Positions 11,060 through 24,200 of a stretch of 64,000 nt of DNA are shown one piece after another (position 1 is the first letter of the stretch; every line of letters begins with the position of its first letter). Location: assembly GCA_030141605.1 (NCBI GenBank), contig JAQGDQ010000253.1:183411-247410 (forward strand), given 5' to 3'. Made by a program: the position numbers and the translations under genes. This DNA is from Tubiluchus corallicola. Its lineage: Eukaryota > Priapulida > Priapulimorpha > Priapulimorphida > Tubiluchidae. Under the pieces are notes generated by a model. It was not told the origin of the DNA, did not search any database, and worked only from the letters and a program-made list of their open reading frames with translations.

Positions 11060-14000
11060 TTACAATTTATTGTTCAACATTCGTTGTAACCTGTAACATG
11101 TTGAAGCACCTTGTCGAGCTGTAAAAAAGTAAAAATTCAATAATTAATGCTGCAATGAAATCACAAACCTAATATTTGATGGATTCGTTGTGTTTCATTG
11201 TGCACTATATGCTGCAATTACTGCAATTCCGGTTTTGTAAAGATGGGAGAAAAACACAGGAAATTTTCTGTTGGTAGAAAATTGTACTCAATGGCGATGA
11301 CGCAACATCATCACTAGTTATGCAAGCAAGTTGTTTCCATGGTAAAATTTTAGTATTAGAAACATTTTTGGCAATTATTATGGCCAACAGTAAGTTATTT
11401 TTAGACTATAATGTGAAATATCATTTTGTTTTCCCTTAACTTTTTTAAAAGTAAAAAAAACGAAAAGCGAATCTAAATGATCTGCAAGTGTAAACAAACT
11501 GGTCACAGCTTAAATACAGCTAAATGATAAATACTTACTAAGAACACCATGAGCGGGAATCCTGGCTTCTTCTTCATCACTCAGTAACCTGAGAGTTACC
11601 TGCCAAGAGAGACATCCAATTATACATTTAAACACTCTACTACCGAAGCGTAATTTATAAGTTGAGGAAAAAAATGTTCCACTAGTCATGCTTCAAATGC
11701 TTTCATAATGCTATGACAGTTGTTTGTGAAAGCTACGAAGTTAAGCAACACGGAGCCAGGTTAGCAAAAAATGTGTGAATGTCTGGAAAAATGCTTCTGT
11801 ATACTGTATTTACTATTTACACTTGGACAGAGTACTGCAGCCTGTACTTTGCGCAGTACATCAGTCTCTTACCTAAACTCATGTTGACAAACTGCAAAAT
11901 CACATTGTAAATCTGATCTCTGCAATCTCTTAGTGAACAGAGGACACACTATTCACACTTGGACAGAGTACTGCAGCCTGTACTCTGCGTAGTACCATCA
12001 GTCTCTTACCTAAACTCATGTTGACAAACTGCAAAATCACATTGTAAAACTGATCTCTGCAATATTCCTAAATATTGGGCTAATGCCACTGTTTGCCATA
12101 TTTTTGCTGTGTACATTTGCAGATGCAGAACAGCTGTTTATGAATTCCAGTATCTACGAAATTCCTTATCAGAAATCTTACTTGCTTGAAGCAAATGTCA
12201 GCAAATAATTTCTATTAAAAATAACTTATTTGAAATTATATGAATTTCCTTTCTGTATTTGTATTTTAACTTTTGTACTACAGCCCTTATCATGAGTGAC
12301 CACTGATTAGGTTGAGGGAACTTGCATAAGAAACTATAAACATCTCAACATGACCAAGACACTTCTGCCAGTGCAGTGCCTCACCTATACTATCCTTGAT
12401 AAATGATCTATATTGCTAGTAGTCTTGCCACTGAGTGCTGAATGTGGACTTGTAGTGTACCACAAACACTATGAAGAAGTAAAGAAGAGGTACTTTAATT
12501 TCTGTTCACTCTTCAACAAATCACGCAGAGCATAATGGTAAAGCATTTCTTCTATCTTCTTTTATAAGATGGATGTCTCTTGCTAAAGCATCTGATTCAG
12601 AGAATTTATTATTCATTATTTTTTCTCTGCTAATAATAAAAGCACCTCATTCTTGGGCAAGGCACAAAAGATACAGTAACAACATGCAGTTAATCATCAA
12701 TAGACTCAATTCTTTTGGGCACATTTAATGCAGACAGTGGTGATTTACTGATAAGCAAGCCAATTAAAGTGATTAAATGGCGTGCAAAGTTGACAAGTTG
12801 AGAATGACTCTTTCTTAACATAAATCTGTATTCAACTACTTCAATGTTCTTAAAACCTTTCACTATGAAAACATGACAGTATCGTTCAACAGAGACAGCA
12901 TGTGCATATTACAGGTAAAGTGTGAAAGTGCCTAGGAATTTTATAAAATGTTTAACTTTTACACATTGTCTGTAACATACACAAAGCCATTCAATCTTCA
13001 TGAATAACTACATCATGAGACAATGTTGGGTACAAAACCATTCGCTAGAGAATAAAAGACAATGCCACTCAAAAATGACAAACAAACATGGAATTACTCA
13101 CAGCGAGTAAATAACAGGTAGCAAGGAGAAATGAGCGCTTTGCTAGGCACGTTAATAAACTAGAGGTAACATGTATCACCTGTGTTGGTGCAAAACCATC
13201 TACTTACATTGTCTGAGTCTTCTTGCATGTGCTGTAAACTGTGCTCATATTTCATCTGTTCCTTTAGATAAGCAACTTCATCTTCCAGCTGCATTCTCCA
13301 TTCTTTCTCTGAAGCATGACTCTGTTTCTCTTTTGCCAAGGTGTTCTCAAGGCTAACAATGTTGTTTTGTCTACTGGCTAGTAGAGTATCGGCTTTTTCT
13401 AGCCTATATACGATATTACCATTATTTTAATGCAAAAACTAAATTGGCATGCACATAAAATGGTAATCATGTAATTATTATTTATGTTGCAGGTACAAAT
13501 GTTTTGGTTCTGGTCCACATTACCCCTTCTCAAGGTAGTATATGCATTAGAAGCCACAATATATTAGACTGTAGTTCAACAAGCTAGACTACTTTTTCTA
13601 CTCTGACATTGTATAGGATTAACTTGTTATGTACACACGTCTCTGTTACATTTAATTTTTGACTTATAATTATACTGCTACCTTTTACTGACATTCTGGC
13701 TTTTTCTTGACTCAATACTGGACCAAAAATGTATGTATGCATTTTAGCTTTTTAGTGTAACGTAGTAATTTGTAGCACTTATTTTTCTAGCTCTTATTTC
13801 AGTAGTTTTGTAGAGGCAGTAGTTGTAGACTACAGAAAATTTGTATTTTTTGCAGAATAAACTAACATAGATATGGGAACGCAACTTTGGTTTGAGCGTA
13901 TACATTACAATTTATATGTACCATTATTAGTAAGCTTTGGGTACTGTTATTACGTCCAAAATTTTAGATGAAATGATTAGTCCCCACTACAGCAGAGTTT

Positions 14001-17000
14001 ATCACCATGTAACAAATTCACTGAAAATCATTAATGACAACTGACAACACGGAAATATCACTGTATATTTACTTTATACAGAAATTATAGCTGTAAATTT
14101 TGGAATACAAATGCTTTTCATGCAGATGGGCATAAGTAAATAGGTATAGATTGTTGGCAAATATTTCAAGTTTACTGAAAGATCATTATTACCCATTGCT
14201 CACAGCTTACAAGTTGAACACTGTAAAAAAATAATGGATACAGACTGGATAACGGATACAGCACGAAACTTATACCCAAGGGAGTGTATTTTAAAAGTAA
14301 CTTAGTGCAAACAATACAAATATTTAAATTAAACAGACAATAAAAGCAAGCTGTTAAACAGGTGCAAAACTTTAAACTAAATGAATTGCATGTTCACGTG
14401 TGCATTTATGTACAATGTCATGTGTTTGTGAGTGCGCATGCATATACCTTTGCTTCACATCTACAACATAATCAGATTCCAATTCTGGCTGCGATTTCTG
14501 CAAATCTTCTACCATTTTGCTTTTCTCCTCCTACAAAATAATAATAAGAGCAATTCTACAGAGCGAAAGTGCAATACATGTACAAACAAATGACTAAAAA
14601 TTTCTTTCAACATAGTCAAAAATAGATATACTAGTAAATGAATGTACAAAGGCACAGACAAAAAGACAGGAAAACTAACAGGACAAACATCAGATGGAAC
14701 AGAGATAGAAAAACAGACAAATAAACAAATATGTAAAGAGAATAAGTAATCAGACAATTCAGTAAAAAGTCACAATAAAATTCTCTTTTATCAGAAAGAG
14801 TCACTGGCACATAAGTATCAACTATTTACTTTTAATAAAAACAGGATTAGTGCACAAACTTTGTATCAATCTGGAATGTCCAAAACTAATAGGACCAAGT
14901 TTTTAGAAGCAGATGGTGATATTTTATCTACAAAACTAGTTCAAACATGAGCTGATGAATGTTTATCCTCCCATGCTAGACAACCAAGTAATCAGTACAG
15001 CTAATGGTTTTGAGTTAGGATATGCAACTATCTTGAAGCATTAAATTGGTCATGTTTGTTTAAGACAAAGCTCAACCACGAACTTATATTCTTTCTCGCA
15101 ACTTTAGAATAGAAACACGGATAAGAAAACTGCCACTGGACTGCAGATGGACTATAATGTCATATAGTTTAAAAACTACTCTATTCTACACTTACATAGA
15201 AGTTGAACATAAAATTCAGTTGGTAATGCATGAATATTACTTACAAGCAGAGCTTGATAGTGAGCTTGCAGTTTGTGAATGGCATCATCTCGCTCCTGAA
15301 GTGCTGTGTAGTACTGCTGTAGCTGTAGGTCACGATCTGCAAGCACCTATACAAATATATTTAGCATTTTGACATTAATTTTGTGTCCAGTTCAAAAAAC
15401 AGTTTGCTACAATGGTTTACTGTGAATTAAAATCAAACCTGCAGGACAAAATCAAAGTATTCGGTAAAGAACTTTCCTTAAATCTATTAAAGATGAAGTA
15501 AAATTTTTGTTGATCTACCTGGTCTAACAAGCGAATAGTAAAAGCCCTTGATTTGCAACATTTTGGTTCCTTATAAGCACTTAGCATATGCCTACAATAC
15601 CTTTCACGAAATTATCAATTTGCCAAAAAAAAACTTTGTAGTTTAATTAGGTTAACTTCTGAGTAACAGTATTGAACATTTCACTAACTTTTCTCGATTC
15701 TATTAACATACTGAAAACCTAAAAAAAAGATATGTAACTGACACACCTGCTAACAACCTATAATATTACTGAATTAGATTAGCTGATTAGATTTTTGTCA
15801 CTACTTCTGAGACAGAAAATACATCATTTTAAACTATGAAGATAAATTATAGTCAATTCACATGGTACTGCAGAGGCGGCAAGTATAAGTATAAGTATCA
15901 GAGCTGCTACAAATACATGGCTGTATGTTGTCTCCTCTAGTAACAGACTGTGAACACGAGCATTTCATTAGTTTTATTTACAATATAATTAATAGCAGAA
16001 TTTTGTTTTATACACCTAATTATACTAAATAGGTAACAATTTTCACTTCATGTGTACAAAAAAGTAAAAATTATACTAAAGTATCTTGCAATAATTAGTA
16101 AGGTTCTGTAAAGTTACCTGAGTTACACTTTTCAGATTTTGCACCAATGATTGCTTCTCTTGGGTCAGAGTTTGCAGCATTTGTTCGTTGTCTTTCAGAG
16201 TCTGACTTACATTTGGAATCACGTCTGGAGTAGCATGAAGACCCACTTCTCCCTGCTGCTGCAGCTACAGAACAAAGAAAAACTGGCTAATAAGACGGTG
16301 GTACACAGCAGCAGTATTTTAATAGACTGAACCACTGACATTCATCTAAATAGTGGTTTAACTACAAAACAAAGCAAAAGTTTTATATAGTCTTCAGGTT
16401 AGCTTACATTGCAAAAACTGTCATGCTACAGTCAGAAAACTGCAACACAGAGACAAAAAATATGGTTTTTACAAAAGAGATAATTAGTAACCTGTGCTAA
16501 TACGTAAATTTTTGGGACTACTTTCAAAGGAATCTAACTACAATCAGAGTGTAGGAAATTTGATAAAAAAAAACCCAAGATCAGCAAACTGTCAAAACAC
16601 ATCACGTGACAAAATACATTCAGTCTAGGCAAATCAATTAAGTGGCATAAGCAATGACACAATCCTCAGCGATTCGCTTGCCAAAAAAAATAAATATTTT
16701 AGCAGTATATTAATAATGCAAGAAAAGTAAAGAAGTCTTAGTGCGCATAAGTGCATCATCTAGCTCACCACATTTAGAACCAAAACAATTTATCAGACCT
16801 AGTAGATATTGTTAGCAACTAAATGAAAGTGACCAGCAAGAAACTAACGTACCTTAAGAAAAATATAAAACTAGTTAAACTCTACACATCAGACCATTAC
16901 ATTCTAATTTGTACAAATAACAAATGTTTCACTGACGGATACCTTGCTATGTGCTTCATGCAATGAAAACAAAGTACTTTTCAATTGTTGCACCTGCATT

Positions 17001-18251
17001 TCATTCTCTTTAACCTGTCCATGAGCTTCCTGCAACTTCTTCACAAGTGATGAGTTCTCTGCCTGAAGTTGGTCCACTTGTGCTGACAAGTTTTCGCTGC
17101 CTACAAAACACAATTCATTAAAATTACAAATGCATAAAGGTAGTGCTATTTGAAGAGGCAAATATAAACAACGCAATAGACCAAATATATTCACTAAAAT
17201 AAACATCAAGTAGGTCAAACTAAATGTTAACTCATTCGAAACCAAACTGCTAAGGTGCGTTCTTGGCATTAGCTATTGGAATCACATCACGAACGACGAG
17301 GTCTACAGACGTGCGGGTCTCGCCGGCACATTGGCAGACCACATCAAACGTTGCCGTCTGGAATATCTGGGGCACGTCGCTCGAATGGCCCGCTCCCGCC
17401 TACCGTTCATCTTTATGTTCGAGCCGGCGCAGGTGGCAGCAGCAGCACGCCGCGGCACGTGGAAGCGCTGCAGAGGAGGTCAACAAAAGCATTTCTTGCA
17501 TCAAATCAAGCGCGATATTGTGTCTCCTCTTGGGCTCGACCGCTACCACCAAGTTTCCGGTGATCTCACAGAGCTGCCATCGTACTGCGAGGACCGGAAG
17601 CAGTGGCATGAGATGGTTCGGGATGCTACTTGTGCTGGCCTGCCTCCACCTGGTGGGGGCAGCAAGTAAGCAAGTAAGTAGGTCAAACTGCTGACTGGCA
17701 ATGATTCCAAAAAGCGTGAATGATCAGCATGACCCCTACATCCTGGCAATGCTGAACTTGACAAACATTTGCATACCATACCAAAAGTACATCTGTGGCA
17801 ACAAATCAAATTTTTAAGCCTAGTAAATAATGAAATTATAAGCAAACCTTCACTTTAAGCACCAGACTGGAGCAGAAAGGGAGTTAAAATAAGAAAAGAA
17901 AAAAGTATAGAGTCTATGTAACATAAAAAAGTTTAAATAACCACGTTTCTTAACAATGTACAAAAATTTAATAAATATAACTGCAAAACACACACTAGCG
18001 CCACCTATTGCATGTAACCAATACACATTTTTATGACTTTGCAAAGCCAATAATTTAGTAGTCTACAATAGCCAAGACTATAAATACCTGTATACGCAGA
18101 CAGTTGTCTTGCTAGTGCATTCTTCTCAGCTAGCGTCTGCCGTAATACTCCCTCCCGATCTCTCAAGGTTTTTGTGATCGACGATAATTGAGACGAGAGC
18201 GCCGACCTTTCCTCGCAGAGTTTATTAATCTGCAGTGTTAACTTCTCACAT
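11060..18251 (-). CDS. golgin C-terminal exons 12-19
   Basis: Eight exons of 59-196 bp following the giant exon, with mixed phases that all match. Exon 12 (18,251-18,088) begins RCEKLTLQINKLCEERSALS and exon 13 (17,100-16,943) SENLSAQVDQLQAENSSL. Exon 17 (13,403-13,208) carries EWRMQLEDEVAYLKEQMKYE. Exon 18 ends the coil with VTLRLLSDEEEARIPAHGVL. Exon 19 reads RQGASTCYRLQRMLNNKL then TAA. That TAA overlaps a perfect donor (TT|GTAAGT at 11,063), so either this is the stop or a further exon exists. Confidence 0.75.
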
Positions 18252-21200
18252 CTGGAATAACAAAACAAAAACCAAATAAACAATTTTCACCGTGATGCGC
18301 ATCACTACAACTACAAAAAATTCAAATTAAGCAAAACAAAATAAGGTAAATAAAATTTACAAAATACTTTATAAACCATCCAATATTGCACCTACACATC
18401 AGCAGGACGAAATGATATAGTATATTGTTCATAGAAATTTTAACTAACAGACTTATAAACAGCTAGAAAAGGTTTTAAAAGTAAACATCTAGAAAACACG
18501 AAAAGTACAAAGGAAAAGTGCAAAAAATAAGCAAAAAAAAACAATGTACGCATTGAAACAAACAACTAACACTTTATGTACCTGAGATTGACTTGATGCA
18601 AATTTTGTGCTGCATTCTTCAACTCTTCCTTCAAAGTAGCATGTTCTGTTACATGGCAGTCAGTAATTGCTGAAATCTTGTTTGCTTTTATCTGATTTAT
18701 CTCTTCTCTAAGGCAACCATTCTGGTGAGCTAGTTGCTTATTCTCCTCTCTCAACATTTCCAAAGATTCAGTACTGGAAAACTTCTGCTTCACTGCCAAT
18801 TTCCCATTATTTTCTTGCAGTTCAACGGCTTCTAATGATGCCTGCTGTTGCATGCGTTGTAATTTTTCAAGCTTTTCTTCATCTGTAGCCATAAATTGGT
18901 AGGACTCGTTGGTCAGTTCTACTTGGTTTCGTAACTGCTCATGTTCTTCAGTACGACACGCACTGTGGAAGCCTCTAACAATCTCATCTTCAGCCAAGTT
19001 TGCTTTAGCATCATCACTAATATGTAGGTCATCTTCTAAGTCAGTATTTACCTCGAGGCGAACATCCGTCATTGAACCTTTCTGACTTTTTAGGGTCCCA
19101 ATTGCCATTTTAAGATGGCTATTTTCTTTTCGCAAAGCTTCAAGCAGGGCTACTGTTGCATGCAGTTCATTTTCAGTGTCACTTAACTGTTTTAGAGTAT
19201 ACGCTGCCTCCCTTGAAGCTTCTTCCTTCTCCATGGTAATTTCATGTTCTCTGTCGACAAGCACCATAATATCAGTTTCAAGTTTCACGATCTTTGATGT
19301 CATTGATTCAATTTTGACAACAGATTCAATAGGATCGACACGGTGGTCAAACAAAGTGCTTGTTTCTGAAGGGGAAATCTCACTAGTATCAGTTGATTTA
19401 GGAGTAGCAACCATTCTTTGTATGCCCTCATTCTCTAATTTAATAATTTTTTCTTGAAGAGAAGTGTTCAGCTCATGTTCGCATTTCAATTTATTCTGCA
19501 GCATGTCAAGTTCTTCACCAAGTATTTCCTTCTCCTTTTTAACTTCTGATAAATCTAATTCAGTTTTATCATTTTTGAGTAAAATTTCATTCAATTTTGT
19601 ATGTAGTTCTATAGAAGATGCACGTTCTGAATCATTCTCTTTTGAAAGGCTATCCACTTGTGCCATTAGGTGTTCAATTGTTTGTTTGAGATCCACAATT
19701 TGCTTATCATGGCTTGCAATATCACCATCTTTCACATTTGCTCTTTCACAAACTTGCTCCTGCAATTTGCAGTTTTCAAGTTTCGCAGCATTCAATTCCA
19801 ATTCCATTTCTTCCTTTTCTAGCTCTAGTTTCTTTAACCTGTTGTATGCATCTTCATATTTCTTTTTGAGGAGTTGATTGGCTTTCAAAGACTCAGTATG
19901 CTCATTTTTTAAACCAGAAAGTTTACCAAGCAATTCATTTATATCTAAGTCTTTACCATTATCCACACCATCTGTGTTTGCAAAAAAATGTCTGACATCC
20001 GACCCTTCAAGGTCAAGCACTTGGTCACACTCATAAACATTGCCAGCTTTTTCAAGTCCATTTTCATTCTCGACTTGCTTCCAATCTGCAAGAATAGCCA
20101 CTTGCTCAGGATTATTATGTTCAATTGGATCATCAATTTGGATAAGTGGTTCTGACATTGTCTCCCTGCCCTCGTCAAACTGCAGCTTTCTTGTTAACTG
20201 AGCTGTATCACAGACATTTATGTTAAGTTGGTCTTCCAATTCTGAGATCTCCTTTTTGTGCAATGCAATGAGAGCATTCATTTCATTTACAACAGTTTCG
20301 TGTTTGACATTTTCATCTGTGTTAATAATGTCTTGTAAATGTTGTGACTGAACATGAAGCTTCTCTTCTGCTTGCTCTAAATTAAGAAGCAGACGACGAT
20401 TTTCTTTATACATATCCTTTAATTGCTTCTCCAGCTCAATTTTATCAGTCTTATACTTTTCAACTACCCTCAAAAAAGCAGTATTGTCAGATTCTAGTAG
20501 CGCAAAAAGAGAATTTTGCTCTTTCAGATCTTCATTTTCCCTTTTGATTTCATCGAACTCTGTTAAGACGTTTTTATGGTGGCTTGACAATTCTGTGAAT
20601 TCAAATTCCATTTTATGCAAATCATCAAACGTTTGGGTTTGCTTGGTTTTCTCACCAATAAGCAATTGTTTTTCAATCTCTTTTTGGTGTAAACTTTTAG
20701 TCAAGTTAATATTTTCCTTGACCAATTTTGCATTTGCTTCTTCTAAACTTCCTAGGGTACCTTTCAAATCACTCTTCATTTCTTCTAGTTGTTTCAAATC
20801 GGATTCAGCCTGTTCTAATTGCTGACACTTTGACAGAATTTCCTCTTTCAAAAAGGAAATTTGCTCTCCAAAAGCCAACGAACTATTATTGGAAATCAAA
20901 TTAGTGTCTGCACTGTGAAGTTTGAACGGCGCAACTTCTTCCTCTAAACTATGCCGTTTATTTGAAGATTCAGCAAGTTGATTCAATATCAAGTTGATCT
21001 CTTTGCAGTTTAAATCAATGATTTGCTCTTTAGATTTTAGTTCATTCTCAAGTTTACTAACTAGTTTTGTAGTGTCAATAATAGAATGATGATGGTCTTT
21101 AATTTCGTTTCTCAATTTGTCATTTTCTGCTTTCAACAATTTTAACTGCACATCCTGATCTGTAAACCTCATTGACATTTCATTAATGTCTTGCCGCAAT

Positions 21201-24200
21201 TTGGATTCAATTTCTTTCTTGGCCTCCTCCATAAAGGCCATGTTCTCTTTACACATATTCTGCTCAGCTAGCAAAGATGTGATGGAAGATTCCATGCGCT
21301 CATTCGTCTTTGAAAGTTCTTCCAGAGCAGCTTCTTTAACTTTCATGCTGTCTTCCAATGCAACATTTGTAGCATGTGCATGTTCAAATTTTTCTTTAAA
21401 TAATTTCAGTTTTTCCAAGAGTTTTTTGAACTTAATTTTCAAAACTTCCAAATCATGTTTTGTGTGCTCCAACTCTTTGTTTGAATCCTCACCTGAAGAA
21501 GCAGCAGAATTAGATACACAAGAGGAAGCATATAAGGGTACCTCTGCCTTTACAACTTGCTCTACCAAGTTTGTACTGCCACATAAAGAAGGTACTGATG
21601 TGATATCATTGTCCATAATTTTATCTGTGGCTGCTACTCTTGCTTCAAGTGCTTTTATTTTTGCAGATTGTTCTGTAAGCTGGTCATCTTTATTTTGCAG
21701 TGTAGACAACATTGTTCTAGCTTGATTTTGTAATACATTAACTTCATTAGTTAACCTGAACATGTCTAAATTGGTAGCTTCCAGCTCAGTTCTTAATGCA
21801 GCCTCGGTTTCCTTTAAAAAATTTATTTGTCGTTCGAACTCTAACATTTTATTGTGCTCTGTTTCAGAAATTTCATGAATAACCTCATGCTGATCGAGAA
21901 GGAACTTACTGTCAGTTTCTAATTGTGCAACTTCCAAATTTTTACTTTCAAGTTGATGCTCCAACTTGTTTTCCTTTTCTACTTCTTGTTGCAGAACTTC
22001 TTCTAATTCTTCTTTAACATTTTCAAGTTCTTTGTAAGTTTTCTTTATGCTTTCTAATTCAAGCCCTTTGTTTTTTAGTTCTTCTGCTATACGAAGCTTG
22101 TCCGATCTCTCACATTCAAGTTCAGACTGTAGGACATCTATAACTGATTTTGAGTTATTAGTGGCTTTCTGTAAGTCCTCTACAGCATGTTCTACATCAG
22201 TCAGTTTTTCTTGTAACAGTTCTCTTTCATATACAGCTTCATCAAGCTTGTATTTTAATTCCTTGTTTAATTCACACTGGTCTTTCAACTCAGACTGAAC
22301 AGCTGATATGATGTCCATTTTTTCATGAACGTTGTTTTTCACTGCATTTAACTCCGTGTCTTTACTTAAAAATAAATTCTCTATTTCTTGTAACATTTGG
22401 CAATAATCAGTACACTCTAACTGTTTTGCAGATTTTGCACAGAAATTTTCCTCGAGCTGTTTCATATTGCCTCTGTTGATACAAACTGTTTCATTTAGAC
22501 CAGCTATAGCTGCATGCAAGTATTCAATGTTTTTAGTCTTTCCTATTAATTCTTCCTGAAGCAAATCCACTGAATGTCGTGCATCCTTTAACTGTTTCTC
22601 AACAGTTTCAGTTTTACATTTAATGTCATCCTGCAACTTTTTATGCTCCTTTTGCAACTGTTTCTGTTCAATAACCAGCACAGAGTTTGCTTCATTTAAA
22701 GCTTTATTTGCATCTTCAGTGTCCTGCATCTCCAAATGAAGCTTCTGGTTTTCACATTTATAACTTTCTAAAGAATTCTGAAGAATTACTAAAGCAGACT
22801 CTTTGTCACATAACGAATTTCGAAGTTTTTCTACTTTTACATATAGATTAGCTATTTTGTTCTCAAGTGTGCTTGTACATAAATTGTATTGCTCAATTTG
22901 CAATTGCTGGTCCATCTGTAGCTTCATCGAATAATCATCCAGTTCTTGTTTCACTTTCTTTAATTTCAAGTCAGCATTTTCATTTGCTGCCTCAAATGCA
23001 GTTTTTAATTCACATATTTCTTCACTGAATACAAATTCTCTTTGGGTTAATTCAGCAGCCAAGTTTCTCACCATCTCATCCTTACACGAAAGGGCATTTT
23101 CAAAATCAAAGGCATTACGCTCTAATTGTGTTGTTAGCTCCTGTATATGAGCATCCATGTCATCTTTTATTTTCTTCTTTTCATCTGTTAATGCCTCTAT
23201 TTTTTTCTCTAGCTCTGCATAATTATGTTCTAAATTAGTAATTATCAAATTGTTCTCTTCAATTTGGTTAAGGTGTTTCTCTATTTCACTGTTCTTTGCT
23301 ACTTTCAGATCTTCTAGTTGTTTAGCACTATTAAACTTTGTGCTCTTAATCAAACCTCTGAGCTTTTTGTTTTCCTTATCCAACCTCTCTTTGTCATTTT
23401 CCAAATCACATATTTTTTCAGAGAATGACTGCAATTGTGCTTCATTGGTCTCATTCATTTCATTGGTCTGTGTTTCGTATAGAAGCTTGAGGTTTTCCAG
23501 TTCTTGTTTCTTCTGACTTTCGAAGCTACCATATTCTTTGGTTAACTCACCTAGCTGGTTTAACAAAGCATGCTTTTCATCATTAACCACTTTATCATTC
23601 TGCACTGAGGCTGCCTCAAGTTTTTCTATTTCACCAAGTAATACCACTTTTTCATCATACATAGTTTCTGCATCACACTGCAGGGCAGATACTTGGACAG
23701 CTAACTCAGACAATTCTGTTTTATAGTCTGCATTTGTCATCGTAAGAAGAGTCAAAGCTGACTGTAACCTGTCTGTCTCTAGATTACCAGCACTTTTCAA
23801 GGTATCTATCTCACTTTCATGTGCCAATTCCATGTCTTCAATCTTAGCAGTCAGCTTCTGGTATAGCTCACAAATCATTTGATCCTTTTCAAATTTTAAA
23901 CCTTCAAGTTCTTGCAATTTTGAAGCGTTAAGTTCCACTAATTTTTCGTCATATTTTGATTTAAGAAGGTCTTCTTCAATTTCTAGTTCTTCAATTTCTC
24001 TCTGCTTCACAAATAATAAATCTTCTATTTCCTTTTCTTTTCTAAATGCTATTTCAAGAAGTTTCTCTTGCATGTTATGCAGCTCCATTTCCTTTGCAGT
24101 AACAGTTGCATTTGATGTTGCATAAGCATTCATAATATCAGATTTGTTGGCATCCAACAAGAGCTGCATTTCCTTGTCCTTTTCTTCGATATTTTTTACA

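Noticed and set aside
17263-17694. Plus-strand host gene in the golgin intron
   Set aside because: The frame carries LINE ORF2 C-terminal motifs and is bounded by a perfect target-site duplication.
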